Part shown: positions 39,909 through 49,570 of the stretch, piece after piece
Position numbering within the stretch: the first letter of the stretch is position 1
Layout: each line of letters begins with the position of its first letter
Origin: an uncultured bacterium
GTDB lineage: Bacteria; Bacillota; Clostridia; Lachnospirales; Lachnospiraceae
Direction of reading: 5' to 3'
Length of the DNA stretch: 64,000 nt
Assembly: GCA_945828315.1 (NCBI GenBank)
Contig: CALZQA010000003.1
Span: forward strand, 1 to 64,000
Program-made: the position numbers and the translations under genes
The notes under the pieces: model-generated
Database searches by the model: none
What the model was told of the DNA's origin: nothing
The model's input: only the letters and a program-made list of their open reading frames with translations

Positions 39909-40901
39909 CTATTTTGCAAAATTTGCAAGGACCTGATTCATTACATAATAGAGATTGCTCCTGCCGTCCGATTTCAAAATAACAGAGATGACAGGCTCTT
40001 TTTTATCGTTATTAGAGAGTAGTACCAGACAATAGCCGGCAGCATTCGTCGTGCCGGTTTTTCCGCCGAGAACAGTTACACCCTCAGGCTGGGTAACCTC
40101 ACCGTTTAAATATTTGTTCGTGTTGGTCCAGGTCTGAGAAGCCTGCGCTCCGGAAGCATCGGTATAGTAGACCGTATAGCTCCTTGTCTGAATGAGCTGC
40201 ATGAAGAAGTCCTCTTCAATCGCGTGCGCAAAGATCAGATACAGATCATACACACAAGTATAATGATCTTCATCGTGCAAACCGTTGGCATTAACAAAAT
40301 GAGAGTTTGTCGCACCAAAGGAACGCGCTGTCTCATTCATCAGCTCTGCAAAAGCATCTTCACTGCCTGAGATATGCTCTGCAATTGCCACTGCCGCGTC
40401 ATTTCCGCTCTTTAACATAAGTCCATAAAGCAGATCGGACAACTTGATCTGATCTCCTGCTTTCATTCCGCAGACAGAGGAATCGCTGGCCTGATCTGCT
40501 GCATGCTCACTGATCGTCACGATATCATCAAGATTGCCCTGCGTAATGGCCAGATATGCCGTCAGAATTTTTGTCGTGCTGGCAGGATACATTTTTTCAT
40601 ATATATTTTTCTGGTATGAGATCGTCCCGTCCGCGGGCAAAAATACACCCATCGCCTCCACGACTTCATCTGTCACAGCATCGGAGTGAGTCTGCTCTTT
40701 CGGTGCCACACACAGATCCTCTGCAAAATAGTGAACGGATGCGGAAGACCCGGAAAAATCAATGACTGCTTCGTTTTCGGCATTCGTCGCAGAAGCGCTG
40801 ATATCATAGGGATCTTCAATGGCGACATTACTACTGCAGCCGCATGTCAGAAGGCTGCATACCAGAATGCCGGAAAACAGTAGTTTACTTGTACATTTCA
40901 C
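39909..40901 (-). CDS. D-alanyl-D-alanine carboxypeptidase (DacA family)
   Basis: PASTTKILTAYLA (SxxK), KSGNDAAVA (SxN), GGKTGTT (KTG); N-terminal lipobox-like LLTCGC. Confidence 0.92.
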   Translation of the reverse strand: MKCTSKLLFSGILVCSLLTCGCSSNVAIEDPYDISASATNAENEAVIDFSGSSASVHYFAEDLCVAPKEQTHSDAVTDEVVEAMGVFLPADGTISYQKNIYEKMYPASTTKILTAYLAITQGNLDDIVTISEHAADQASDSSVCGMKAGDQIKLSDLLYGLMLKSGNDAAVAIAEHISGSEDAFAELMNETARSFGATNSHFVNANGLHDEDHYTCVYDLYLIFAHAIEEDFFMQLIQTRSYTVYYTDASGAQASQTWTNTNKYLNGEVTQPEGVTVLGGKTGTTNAAGYCLVLLSNNDKKEPVISVILKSDGRSNLYYVMNQVLANFAK

Positions 40902-41280
40902 GCCAGTCTAAATCTCCTCTGTCCAGTGCGCGGATCAATAACTCCGCGGTTGCCAGGTTCGTCGCCAATGGAATGTTATGCGTGTCACAAAGACGCACCA
41001 CATTATTCACATCCGGCTCATGGGAACGCGGTGAAACCGGCTCCCGCAAAAAAATGATCAGATCCAATTCGTTATTCTCAATCTGTGCGCACATCTGCTG
41101 CGCACCGCCTAATGCGCCGGCCAGATATTTGTGCACATTCAGATTCGCTACTTCTTCGATCAGGCGTCCGGTGGTACCGGTCGCATAAAGTGTGTGTTTG
41201 TTTAAAATGCCTCGATATGCAATGCAAAAATTCTGCATGAGTTTCTTTTTTGCATCGTGAGCAATCAGTCCTACGTTCAT
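40885..41280 (-). CDS. mgsA: Methylglyoxal synthase homologue with altered catalytic motif
   Basis: MNVGLIAHDAKKKLM; LYATGTTGRLI; SHEPDVNN; LATNLATAE; canonical GGDQQ is GGAQQ. True start at 41280 rather than 41526. Confidence 0.88.
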   Translation of the reverse strand: MNVGLIAHDAKKKLMQNFCIAYRGILNKHTLYATGTTGRLIEEVANLNVHKYLAGALGGAQQMCAQIENNELDLIIFLREPVSPRSHEPDVNNVVRLCDTHNIPLATNLATAELLIRALDRGDLDWREMYK

Positions 41281-42413
41281 GTGTTTTCCCCCGTTCCATA
41301 TTTTCTCGGCTGTAGTCCGACATTCAGCACAAATCCCATTCCGGCAAAATTTGTCACCAGAGACGTCAACCCATAACTGACAAAAGGAAGTGTGACACCC
41401 GTGTTCGGAAACAGGCCGGTCACTACGCAGATATTGACAAATGACTGGAAGCCGATCAGCGCTGCCATGCCACAGCAGATCAGTCTGCCGGACAGGTCTT
41501 TCGCGCGTCTCGCGACCCACAGACATTCCAGCGCAATGAGCAGCATCAGTATCACAACTGCCGCTGAACCGATAAATCCCAGTTCTTCTCCCACAACTGT
41601 AAAGATAAAATCGGTGTGCGCCTCAGCTATAAAACCACCGCTTTTGATGGATGTTACATCCGTGTTGTAAAGCCCTTTACCGGTCAACTGGCCGGAGCCG
41701 ATCGCCATGATCGAATTCTGTGTCTGCAGCGCTTGCTGCGGATACAGTTCCGGATAGAGCCATGCAAGGATACGGGTACTCTGATAACCCTCCAGTGCAC
41801 CGTCTTCCGCGCCCGGATTGGATGCGATCATATATAATGCCACCAAAAGTGACGGCACTGCAACTGCCAGCCCGCCTATTACTATTTTATAGCTTAATCC
41901 TCCAATAAACAAGAGTGATAAGCAAATTAATGCAGTTACGATCGTTGTGGACAGATCCGGCTCCTTTAATACCAGAAAGAGCGGAACTGCCGCACAGACT
42001 GCGTAACAAAAAAGCATTTTCAGACTGTTGATCTTTTCTCGGTGCTTTTGCAGGAAAGCGGCAAAAAACAGGATCAGTATGATCTTTGAAAGCTCAGAAG
42101 GCTGAAACTGGATACCGGCGATCTCAATCCATCGCGTTGCGCCTTTATGGTTTTCACCAAAACCGGCAACCACAGCTGCCAGCAGCACAAGATCCAGTCC
42201 GTAAAAGATCCAGACAAAACGCAGGACAAAGGAATAATCGATCAATGATACAACGATCATTGCCCCTAATCCGAGAATCAGTCCCATGATCTGACGGGTC
42301 TGATTATTTCCTTCCTTGGCACTTCCGATGACCAGAATGCCAAGGATCGTCAATGCCACCAGATAAATGACCAGTCTGAAATTGTAATTGCGAATTGAAT
42401 AACGTTTTAACAT
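41277..42413 (-). CDS. rodA: Rod shape-determining SEDS protein RodA
   Basis: GATRWIEIAGIQFQPSELSKI; FIFTVVGEELGFIG; TGVTLPFVSYGLTSL. Confidence 0.93.
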   Translation of the reverse strand: MLKRYSIRNYNFRLVIYLVALTILGILVIGSAKEGNNQTRQIMGLILGLGAMIVVSLIDYSFVLRFVWIFYGLDLVLLAAVVAGFGENHKGATRWIEIAGIQFQPSELSKIILILFFAAFLQKHREKINSLKMLFCYAVCAAVPLFLVLKEPDLSTTIVTALICLSLLFIGGLSYKIVIGGLAVAVPSLLVALYMIASNPGAEDGALEGYQSTRILAWLYPELYPQQALQTQNSIMAIGSGQLTGKGLYNTDVTSIKSGGFIAEAHTDFIFTVVGEELGFIGSAAVVILMLLIALECLWVARRAKDLSGRLICCGMAALIGFQSFVNICVVTGLFPNTGVTLPFVSYGLTSLVTNFAGMGFVLNVGLQPRKYGTGENT

Positions 42414-42679
42414 GAATGCTTTAAATCCTTGATCGGAATATTCGCATACAGGGCGGGAACCGTTCCATTGCTGGTTTCAGACTCCGTCTGGGTGATCTGA
42501 ATATCCAGTCCCTCGGCATCGATCTCCATGTATTTTGAGATCACCTGTATGATATCGTTTTTAATTGCTTCCATCACATCCGGTGAGCAGTCGGCACGAT
42601 CAGAAACCAAAAGCAGCTTCAGACGGTCTTTGGCAACGTCACCGGAATTTTTTTTCTTAAAAATATCCATGAATCCCAT
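42407..42679 (-). CDS. minE: Cell division topological specificity factor MinE
   Basis: AKDRLKLLLVSDRADCSPDVMEAIKNDIIQVISKYMEID. Confidence 0.95.
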   Translation of the reverse strand: MGFMDIFKKKNSGDVAKDRLKLLLVSDRADCSPDVMEAIKNDIIQVISKYMEIDAEGLDIQITQTESETSNGTVPALYANIPIKDLKHSC

Positions 42680-42694
42680 GTATGTATCCCCCTG

Positions 42695-43483
42695 TTATTT
42701 CTTAAATACGCCGGCCAGTTTCGCGAAAAAGCCCTCTTTCGAGTTCAGATCCAGGAAGGGAACCTCCTCACCTAAAAGACGGTGACAAATGTTCTGATAT
42801 GCTTTGCCGGCCAGTGACGAAGATCCCACAAGCGGCTCACCCTGATTCGTGGAGATAACGATCTGCTCATCATCGGGAACTGCACCGATCAGATCAATGG
42901 AAAGGATCTCGCAAACGTCATCAACAGACATCATGTCGCCGCGTTTTACCATATCCATACGCAGTCTGTTGACAATCAGATCGATCTTTCCAATCTCGTT
43001 TGCCTCTAACAGTCCGATGATACGGTCAGCATCGCGGATAGCGGAAACTTCCGGAGTAGTAACGACAAGTGCGCGATCTGCACCTGCAATGGCATTCTGG
43101 AAGCCTTGTTCGATTCCTGCGGGACAATCCAGCAAAATAAAATCAAAGTCCTCACGCAGATCTTCAATAAGTTTCTTCATCTGTTCGGGATTTACAGAAG
43201 TCTTATCTCTGGTCTGTGCTGAGGGAAGCAGGAACAGATTCGGATATTTCTTATCTTTGATCAGCGCCTGCTTGATCCGGCAGTTGCCTTCTACCACATC
43301 TACCAGATTGTAAACAATACGATTTTCCAGGCCCATGACAACATCCAGATTACGAAGTCCGATGTCAGTATCGATCAAAACCACTTTTTTATCCAGCTGT
43401 GCTAATCCGGTGCCGACATTCGCCGTGGTCGTTGTCTTGCCGACACCGCCTTTTCCTGATGTAATAACGATAACCTCACTCAT
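42695..43483 (-). CDS. minD: Septum site-determining ATPase MinD
   Basis: VITSGKGGVGKTTTTANVGTGLA; DTDIGLRNLDVVMGLENRIVYNLVDV. Confidence 0.97.
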   Translation of the reverse strand: MSEVIVITSGKGGVGKTTTTANVGTGLAQLDKKVVLIDTDIGLRNLDVVMGLENRIVYNLVDVVEGNCRIKQALIKDKKYPNLFLLPSAQTRDKTSVNPEQMKKLIEDLREDFDFILLDCPAGIEQGFQNAIAGADRALVVTTPEVSAIRDADRIIGLLEANEIGKIDLIVNRLRMDMVKRGDMMSVDDVCEILSIDLIGAVPDDEQIVISTNQGEPLVGSSSLAGKAYQNICHRLLGEEVPFLDLNSKEGFFAKLAGVFKK

Positions 43484-43510
43484 GTTCTATATCCTCCTAA
43501 AACTTTTTGG

Positions 43511-44185
43511 TTACAAAATATTTTTCAACAAGCCGGATGATATCGGCTCAATCAAAATCTGCTGCTCATAAACTGTCGCGATCTGGGGTACGGCTGCCTC
43601 CGGCTTTGCCTTACGCCGAAAACCTTTTGCGGTTTCTTTTTTGTCTGCCGAGCGTCCGATGTAATCTCCGATCTTGATCTGTACCGGATCCATCTCCAGT
43701 GCTGCCACAAAACAACCGGGATCCCCATCTGCACCGGCATAAGCGATTCCCTTCAAAGCGCCGAGAACCACAATATTACCCTTCGCAATGATCTTGGCAC
43801 CCGGATTTACGTCACCGAGGACGACCAGACTTGTCTGCGATTCGATCTGCTGACCGGAGCGCAGCGTTCCTTTATAAAACTGCCCGGTCTGAGGAGAATG
43901 TTCTTCCTGATAAGCATCGATCCGACGCTGCATCACCTCATCCATCAGTTCATCATGATCCAGAATACAGATGATCGTGATCGTTGTACACTGTTGAATC
44001 GTCTCAACGATCTCAAACTGCTCGTCCTGACTTAAGCTTCGTCCTTCAAATGAAATAGCAATGTGGGCGTCTTTAAAGAACTTTTCCGAATCGATAAATT
44101 TTTTCTTAATTTCCTCCAGAAGCTCTTCAAAAGGAATTTTATCATCCAGGATCAGATTGATACCGTTCTTAGAGCTTTTGATCAT
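43511..44185 (-). CDS. minC: Septum site-determining protein MinC
   Basis: C-terminal GDVNPGAKIIAKGNIVVLGALKGIAYAG; next to minD. Start is uncertain (44185 or 44281). Confidence 0.9.
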   Translation of the reverse strand: MIKSSKNGINLILDDKIPFEELLEEIKKKFIDSEKFFKDAHIAISFEGRSLSQDEQFEIVETIQQCTTITIICILDHDELMDEVMQRRIDAYQEEHSPQTGQFYKGTLRSGQQIESQTSLVVLGDVNPGAKIIAKGNIVVLGALKGIAYAGADGDPGCFVAALEMDPVQIKIGDYIGRSADKKETAKGFRRKAKPEAAVPQIATVYEQQILIEPISSGLLKNIL

Positions 44186-44246
44186 TACAGGCTGTGAATT
44201 CAATTTCTGTTGCCTCTTTTCTCTTATAATTATATTTTTACTTTGA

Positions 44247-47150
44247 TCAGTCTGTAAAGGAGTTGGAATTGTTTCCGACATTTGCTGCACTGCCGTTAAG
44301 CAACTCATCCGCATCCTCCAGATCAAAGTAATACTTCAGGATCTTGGCGGAGACATCCGCTGCGTTATGTGAGGTATATCCGTAAGCAATACGCGTAGCA
44401 ATCGATATCTTGGGATTGCGATATGGCGCATAGCCCACAAACAACGCATGGTTCGGCCGGCTTTGCACCTGCTGTGCAGTTCCGGTCTTTCCTGCTACTT
44501 CTATATCTCCGAAATCGTCAAAGCATTCCAGATTTTCTACTACCATTCGATTTCCACGATGGATCGCATCCCAGGTGGAGGCTGAGATCTCAGTCATCTC
44601 ATTGCGTACGGTAGGTGCATAGGTTTCAAGAACATTTCCCTCTGTATCTGTCAGCTTGCTGAGTAGTGTGTAGTTATACACAGTTCCGGAATTCGCTACT
44701 GCCGTCACATAACGCGACAGAGCGATCGTTGTATAGTTGTGATTACTCTGACCGATCGCTGCCGTGATCGGATAGGCATCCGCAATCTCCGGTGTACTCT
44801 CAACCGTCTCAATACCGGTCTTCTCATCCAGACCATAAAGCTTTGCATATTTCTGCAATGTTTTAATACCGGCAGATTCTACATAATTTTCTCCAACCTG
44901 TGAAAACAACCAGCCAAGCTCATAGAAGAAATAGTTGCAGGAATCTCGCAATGCCTCGGATACATTGATCTTTCCATGTGTGCTGCCCGGATAGATCCAA
45001 CATTTCGGACCGTCTTCCACTTTCTCAAACTTTCCTTTGTCTTCGATCAGGGTGGAGGTAGAGATCACACCTTCTGTCAATCCTGCAGTTGCTGTCACCA
45101 TTTTGAATGTAGAACCCGGTGCCGTTTTCTGCTGTGTCGCGTTGTTATAGAAGGGTGAAGAAAGATCACTCATCAGCGACGCGAAATAGGCACTGTCTAC
45201 TGTATTTGCCAAACGATTGTTGTCATAGCCGGGATAAGTGACACATGCCAGCAGTTCTCCCGTCTGCACATCCGTCAGGACGCAGGAGCCTGTACAGGGA
45301 TCCAAAGCAAGCTGTGCAGGTGTGATCTCAAGATTTTTGATGCGCTCCATCATAAAATCAAAGGGACTTAGCGTGTGATTTTTCAACTCTGCGATCATCT
45401 CGTCATCATAATCCAAAACTTCCTGATCATAAAGGATCAGACACACCTGTACACCGTCGATCACATTGTCTCGGATCATATATTTATAGATTCGCTTACA
45501 GAATCCATCATCTTCTTCCAGTTCATCCAGAATATAGTCAACCAATACACGGTAGAGTTCTTCGGAATCCGAATACCGTGAATCCGCGGGAAATTTTGTG
45601 ATGTCAAACCACTGCGCACCGATCACATGATAGAGGTATTCCTGCAGGCTGATCTCATCGTTTTTCCACGCGATATAAGTCTCATCATTCCAGTCAATCT
45701 TATCGGTAACGATGATCTGCTGGTCCGTGAGCATGGAGACGATATAACTCATGTAGATCTGCATATCCTCGGAAAGATTCTCATAGGGAGTCGGCTGACT
45801 TCCGGTAAGCTCTTTCTCAATTTCCCCAAGCACCTTTTTTCTGCGCTTGCAGAAAGACTTGTACACCTTTTTTTCTGTGTCTGATGCATCCTCAGCAGCA
45901 AAGTGCTCCATCCGGATCACGTTGTTGTTGATCAGCGCATAGTACACATCGTCGATCGGAATCTTGATATCTGAGGATCCACTTGCCTCATAGGTCTTTG
46001 CATTGATGATCTTTGAGTAGACAATACCGGCGATCTCCTGCTCCAGCAGATCGTAAACCGCCTCCTGCAGATCCATGTCAATGGAGAGATATACGTCATT
46101 TCCGGCAACCGGTTCCGTCCGCTCGATCGTCTCAAGCTCCTTACCCATGTTGTCGACATAAAGCTTTTCTTCTCCTTTTTTGCCTTTGAGCTCCGTATCC
46201 ATATACTGTTCGATGCCGGATTTACCGACTGTATCCGTTCTGGAATACTCGGAACCTTCCTCTTCACCGCCAAAAGCGATAAACTCTTCCTCGTCGATCT
46301 GTCCGGTATAACCGATCAGATGAGCAAAATATTTACTGTCATTGTAACGCCGGATCGTGTCCTCCGTGATCTCCACACCCTGAAGCTCATCTGCATGTTC
46401 GCTGACATATGCCACTGTCTCCTCACTTACATCGGATGCGATCGTTGCCGCAATATATTTCTGATAGCTGTTCTGGCGCATTTTATAGCGAATGATCGTG
46501 ATGCGATAGGCATCTTTTTTATCGTATGTCTCCGAAATATCAAAGCAATTCGAATTTGTGCCGCCAAGATACTCCATGATCTGCTCAGGTGTCGCCGTTG
46601 CAGTGTCATAGCCGAGCTTCTCGTTATAACCAAGTTTATCCATGTCGGATTCCCCATATACATCCGCGCGGAAGCGCTGCAGCTTTGTTCCGCTGACCGT
46701 AAACTCATAGTTTCCGTCTTCCGTCAGCGTAATGGAGAAATCATTGTCGATGGCATCACCGTTTTGATCCATGGTGTGTAGGATCTGGGCAATATCTTCA
46801 TTGATGGAACGGTTTTTGACCTGTGTAGCGCTTAACTCACCGTTTCCACTGTAGCTGCCGTTATCCTCGATCGTAATACCGTAAGCCAGTTCATTATAGG
46901 CCAGCAGTTTGCCGTTCCGGTCATAGATATTGCCTCTTGTACTGTTTAAGCTGCGTGTTTTGATCACGCGCATCAGATAGTCAGACTGACTGTCTGCGCC
47001 ATTAATGATCTGCAGCTGGAACAGACGCAATAAAAGGACTGTGGTCATGCATACGAACAGGATCGCCAAAAAAAGGATCCTTGATTTAAATATCTGTTTA
47101 AAAAAGTTTTTGATACTACGAAACAAACTTTGCTGCACTCCTTTTTTCAA
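44247..47150 (-). CDS. mrdA: Penicillin-binding protein 2 with large insertion
   Basis: RGNIYDRNGKLLAYNELAY; GKSGIEQYMDTELKG; PGSTFKMVTA (SxxK), SCNY, AGKTGTAQ; 967 aa. Confidence 0.92.
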   Translation of the reverse strand: MKKGVQQSLFRSIKNFFKQIFKSRILFLAILFVCMTTVLLLRLFQLQIINGADSQSDYLMRVIKTRSLNSTRGNIYDRNGKLLAYNELAYGITIEDNGSYSGNGELSATQVKNRSINEDIAQILHTMDQNGDAIDNDFSITLTEDGNYEFTVSGTKLQRFRADVYGESDMDKLGYNEKLGYDTATATPEQIMEYLGGTNSNCFDISETYDKKDAYRITIIRYKMRQNSYQKYIAATIASDVSEETVAYVSEHADELQGVEITEDTIRRYNDSKYFAHLIGYTGQIDEEEFIAFGGEEEGSEYSRTDTVGKSGIEQYMDTELKGKKGEEKLYVDNMGKELETIERTEPVAGNDVYLSIDMDLQEAVYDLLEQEIAGIVYSKIINAKTYEASGSSDIKIPIDDVYYALINNNVIRMEHFAAEDASDTEKKVYKSFCKRRKKVLGEIEKELTGSQPTPYENLSEDMQIYMSYIVSMLTDQQIIVTDKIDWNDETYIAWKNDEISLQEYLYHVIGAQWFDITKFPADSRYSDSEELYRVLVDYILDELEEDDGFCKRIYKYMIRDNVIDGVQVCLILYDQEVLDYDDEMIAELKNHTLSPFDFMMERIKNLEITPAQLALDPCTGSCVLTDVQTGELLACVTYPGYDNNRLANTVDSAYFASLMSDLSSPFYNNATQQKTAPGSTFKMVTATAGLTEGVISTSTLIEDKGKFEKVEDGPKCWIYPGSTHGKINVSEALRDSCNYFFYELGWLFSQVGENYVESAGIKTLQKYAKLYGLDEKTGIETVESTPEIADAYPITAAIGQSNHNYTTIALSRYVTAVANSGTVYNYTLLSKLTDTEGNVLETYAPTVRNEMTEISASTWDAIHRGNRMVVENLECFDDFGDIEVAGKTGTAQQVQSRPNHALFVGYAPYRNPKISIATRIAYGYTSHNAADVSAKILKYYFDLEDADELLNGSAANVGNNSNSFTD

Positions 47151-47637
47151 TCTCTTCCAGACGCCGGTTGACCTTTAAAATGATAAAATAGAGAATGATC
47201 ATCATCAAAAGTGTGTACACCAGCTCCGGAAGGATCACGTGGGACAGGTAATATGGAAACTCCAATCGGTTTCTGAAAAGAAACAGGAAGAAGTAGATGA
47301 CAAAATTATACAAAAAATCACTGGCTGCGATCAGTACCATTGGCAGCTTGAAATCCTCCGGGAAAAAGAGTTTGCGGAAAAATCCGTTCAAGTACCCGAT
47401 GTACATAAAAAGCAGGGCATAACCGCCTAGGATCTGAGCATAAAATATATCGATCAGTGCACCACACAAAAAACCGATGTACATGCCCTCCTTTTTTCCG
47501 CGCATGAAGCCAAAGGAAGCTGTCACGATGATCAGAAGATTCGGTGCGACAGTCAGAAACGATATAGACTGAAACAGCGTCGTCTGCAGCAAAAAGCAGA
47601 CGAGCACAATGATAAATACAGTAATTTTTCGACGCAT
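47116..47637 (-). CDS. mreD: Rod shape-determining protein MreD
   Basis: Small polytopic protein between mreC and mrdA; PNLLIIVTASFGFMRGKKEGMYIGFLCGALIDIFY. Confidence 0.9.
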   Translation of the reverse strand: MRRKITVFIIVLVCFLLQTTLFQSISFLTVAPNLLIIVTASFGFMRGKKEGMYIGFLCGALIDIFYAQILGGYALLFMYIGYLNGFFRKLFFPEDFKLPMVLIAASDFLYNFVIYFFLFLFRNRLEFPYYLSHVILPELVYTLLMMIILYFIILKVNRRLEEIEKRSAAKFVS

Positions 47638-47644
47638 AACCGGT

Positions 47645-48520
47645 TTATTCTTCCTCCGTCGTCTCCGTGGTTGTTTTCAGATCTGTGATCACAAGAACAT
47701 GCTTGACATGCTCAAAATCAACGACCGGTGTGATCAGACCGGACTTTGTCAGATTGTTGGAATTGACATGGATCTCACTGATATAGCCGATCAAAAGACC
47801 CTGTACATACTCTGAACTGATATAGGACGTTACCACCTGATCTCCAACGGCGACCTTGCCCTCGGTATCTTTCAGATTTGAAAAAGTGATCATCTGGCGA
47901 TCATCCATCGTCTGCAGATTTCCTTTGATAATACAGTTGTCCGATGTGGACAGGACCATGCCACTGACACTGCTCGTATCATCAATGATTGAGCGTACCT
48001 TTGCGTAGTTCGGACCGACCTCGGTAATGATACCCGCCAGGCCTCTTCCGGTAATGACATTCATCCCTTCCGCGACACCATCCTTACTGCCCTTGTCGAT
48101 CAGAAACGTATCAAACCAGTTTCCGGCATCCTTGCCGATCACACTGGCAGAAATCTTGTTATATTCCGAATAACCGGTGTCCAGTGCCAGAAGCTCCCTC
48201 AGATCCTCCGTGTCATATTGTTCGAGTTTTAATGTGTTCAACTCGTCTGTCAGCTCATCAACCTGTGTCTTCAGCTGCTCATTTTCCTTCATGACATCTT
48301 TGAGCGTTGCCAGTTCATAGGTCTTGTCCGAGATCCAGTTTCCTACCGTGGTCAGCCCCCGCTGCATGGGAATAAAAACATAACTTGCAGCAGTTCCAAC
48401 CGGACCGGAAGTCCAGCCCAGCGTAAAACTGCCCAGCATGAGCAGGAAACAGACACCGGTCAGCACAAGCAGGATATATTTTGCGGGAATCGTTTTATTT
48501 TTACGTTTTACACGTGCCAT
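47645..48520 (-). CDS. mreC: Rod shape-determining protein MreC
   Basis: TM + coiled coil; SASVIGKDAGNWFDTFLIDKGSKDGVAEGMNVITGRGLAGIITEVG. Confidence 0.95.
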   Translation of the reverse strand: MARVKRKNKTIPAKYILLVLTGVCFLLMLGSFTLGWTSGPVGTAASYVFIPMQRGLTTVGNWISDKTYELATLKDVMKENEQLKTQVDELTDELNTLKLEQYDTEDLRELLALDTGYSEYNKISASVIGKDAGNWFDTFLIDKGSKDGVAEGMNVITGRGLAGIITEVGPNYAKVRSIIDDTSSVSGMVLSTSDNCIIKGNLQTMDDRQMITFSNLKDTEGKVAVGDQVVTSYISSEYVQGLLIGYISEIHVNSNNLTKSGLITPVVDFEHVKHVLVITDLKTTTETTEEE

Positions 48521-48540
48521 TCTTACTCCAAACCTTTGAA

Positions 48541-49557
48541 TTATTTATAGACCTTTGCCTTGAGCGTATAAGCAAGATGCTTGAACTTGCTGTCGCTGAC
48601 CAGCTTGATGAGTCCTCTTGCCACACATTCCTCCGGATCTTCACAGGTGTTTACTTTGATGCCGGTGATATTTGCAAACAATTCATCCAGTTTCTGAATG
48701 CGTGACGAACCGCCGGTAATATAAATGCCTGAATGAATGATGTCACGGGCCAGTTCCGGCGGCGTATGCTCCAGTGTCATCTTAATGGAAGTGCAGATAT
48801 CATTCAGATCTGCCTGAATCGCCTCATAGACTTGTGTGGCAGTGATCTCCGTCTCGATCGGCAGTCCGCTCACAACATCTCTGCCGACGATCGCCATTGT
48901 TGCTTCACTTCCGGGAAGCGCACTGCCGATGGATTCCTTCAGTGCACAGGCGGTCTTTCTGCCGATCAGAAGATTATTGTTCTTGCGCACATAAGCGATA
49001 ATGGATTCATCCAGCTGGTTTCCGCCAAAATGCAGCAGACTGCTGAGCACCAGACCACCGAGAGAGATCACGGAGATCTCTGTCGTGTCAGCGCCGATAT
49101 CCACCAGCATCACACCGGTGGGCTCATTGACATCCAAACCGAGTCCCACCGCATCTGCGATGGGCTTGTCACATACCTGTACGAGTCTCGGTTTTACCTT
49201 GCTCTTGTAAAACATGTCGAAAAAGGCTTTTTTCTCTACTTCGGTAATATCGGTAGGTACGGCAACAATGAAATCGGCACCGCGGACCTTGCCTTTGGAA
49301 TGCTTTTCCAAAAACTCAAAGATCATCGTCTGAAGAAAATTGTACTCTGCGATCACGCCGCCTACCACCGGAAAAGATACCTGGATCGTTTCCGGCGCTT
49401 TCTCAAACATCGCGTAAGCCGCGTCACCATAAGCATACAATTGGTTTTTGTTGACGATCGCAACGGTGTTTTTTTCATTTAATATCTTTCCGCTGGCTTT
49501 GCAGAATACCTTCAGATTATTTGTTCCTAAGTCTATTCCGTATACATTGCTGCTCAT
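48541..49557 (-). CDS. mreB: MreB/Mbl actin-like protein
   Basis: VYGIDLGTNNLKVF; LVDIGADTTEISVISLGGLV; GIYITGGSSRIQKLDELF. Confidence 0.93.
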   Translation of the reverse strand: MSSNVYGIDLGTNNLKVFCKASGKILNEKNTVAIVNKNQLYAYGDAAYAMFEKAPETIQVSFPVVGGVIAEYNFLQTMIFEFLEKHSKGKVRGADFIVAVPTDITEVEKKAFFDMFYKSKVKPRLVQVCDKPIADAVGLGLDVNEPTGVMLVDIGADTTEISVISLGGLVLSSLLHFGGNQLDESIIAYVRKNNNLLIGRKTACALKESIGSALPGSEATMAIVGRDVVSGLPIETEITATQVYEAIQADLNDICTSIKMTLEHTPPELARDIIHSGIYITGGSSRIQKLDELFANITGIKVNTCEDPEECVARGLIKLVSDSKFKHLAYTLKAKVYK

Positions 49558-49570
49558 AAATGTTCCTCTC

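Noticed and set aside
41281-41526. N-terminal extension of the MgsA ORF
   Set aside because: Overlaps the rodA 3' end in another frame; the conserved MNVGLIAHD start at 41280 fits known MgsA length.
48733-49482. 249-aa plus-strand ORF antisense to mreB
   Set aside because: Shadow ORF opposite a well-conserved MreB; composition typical of antisense translation.
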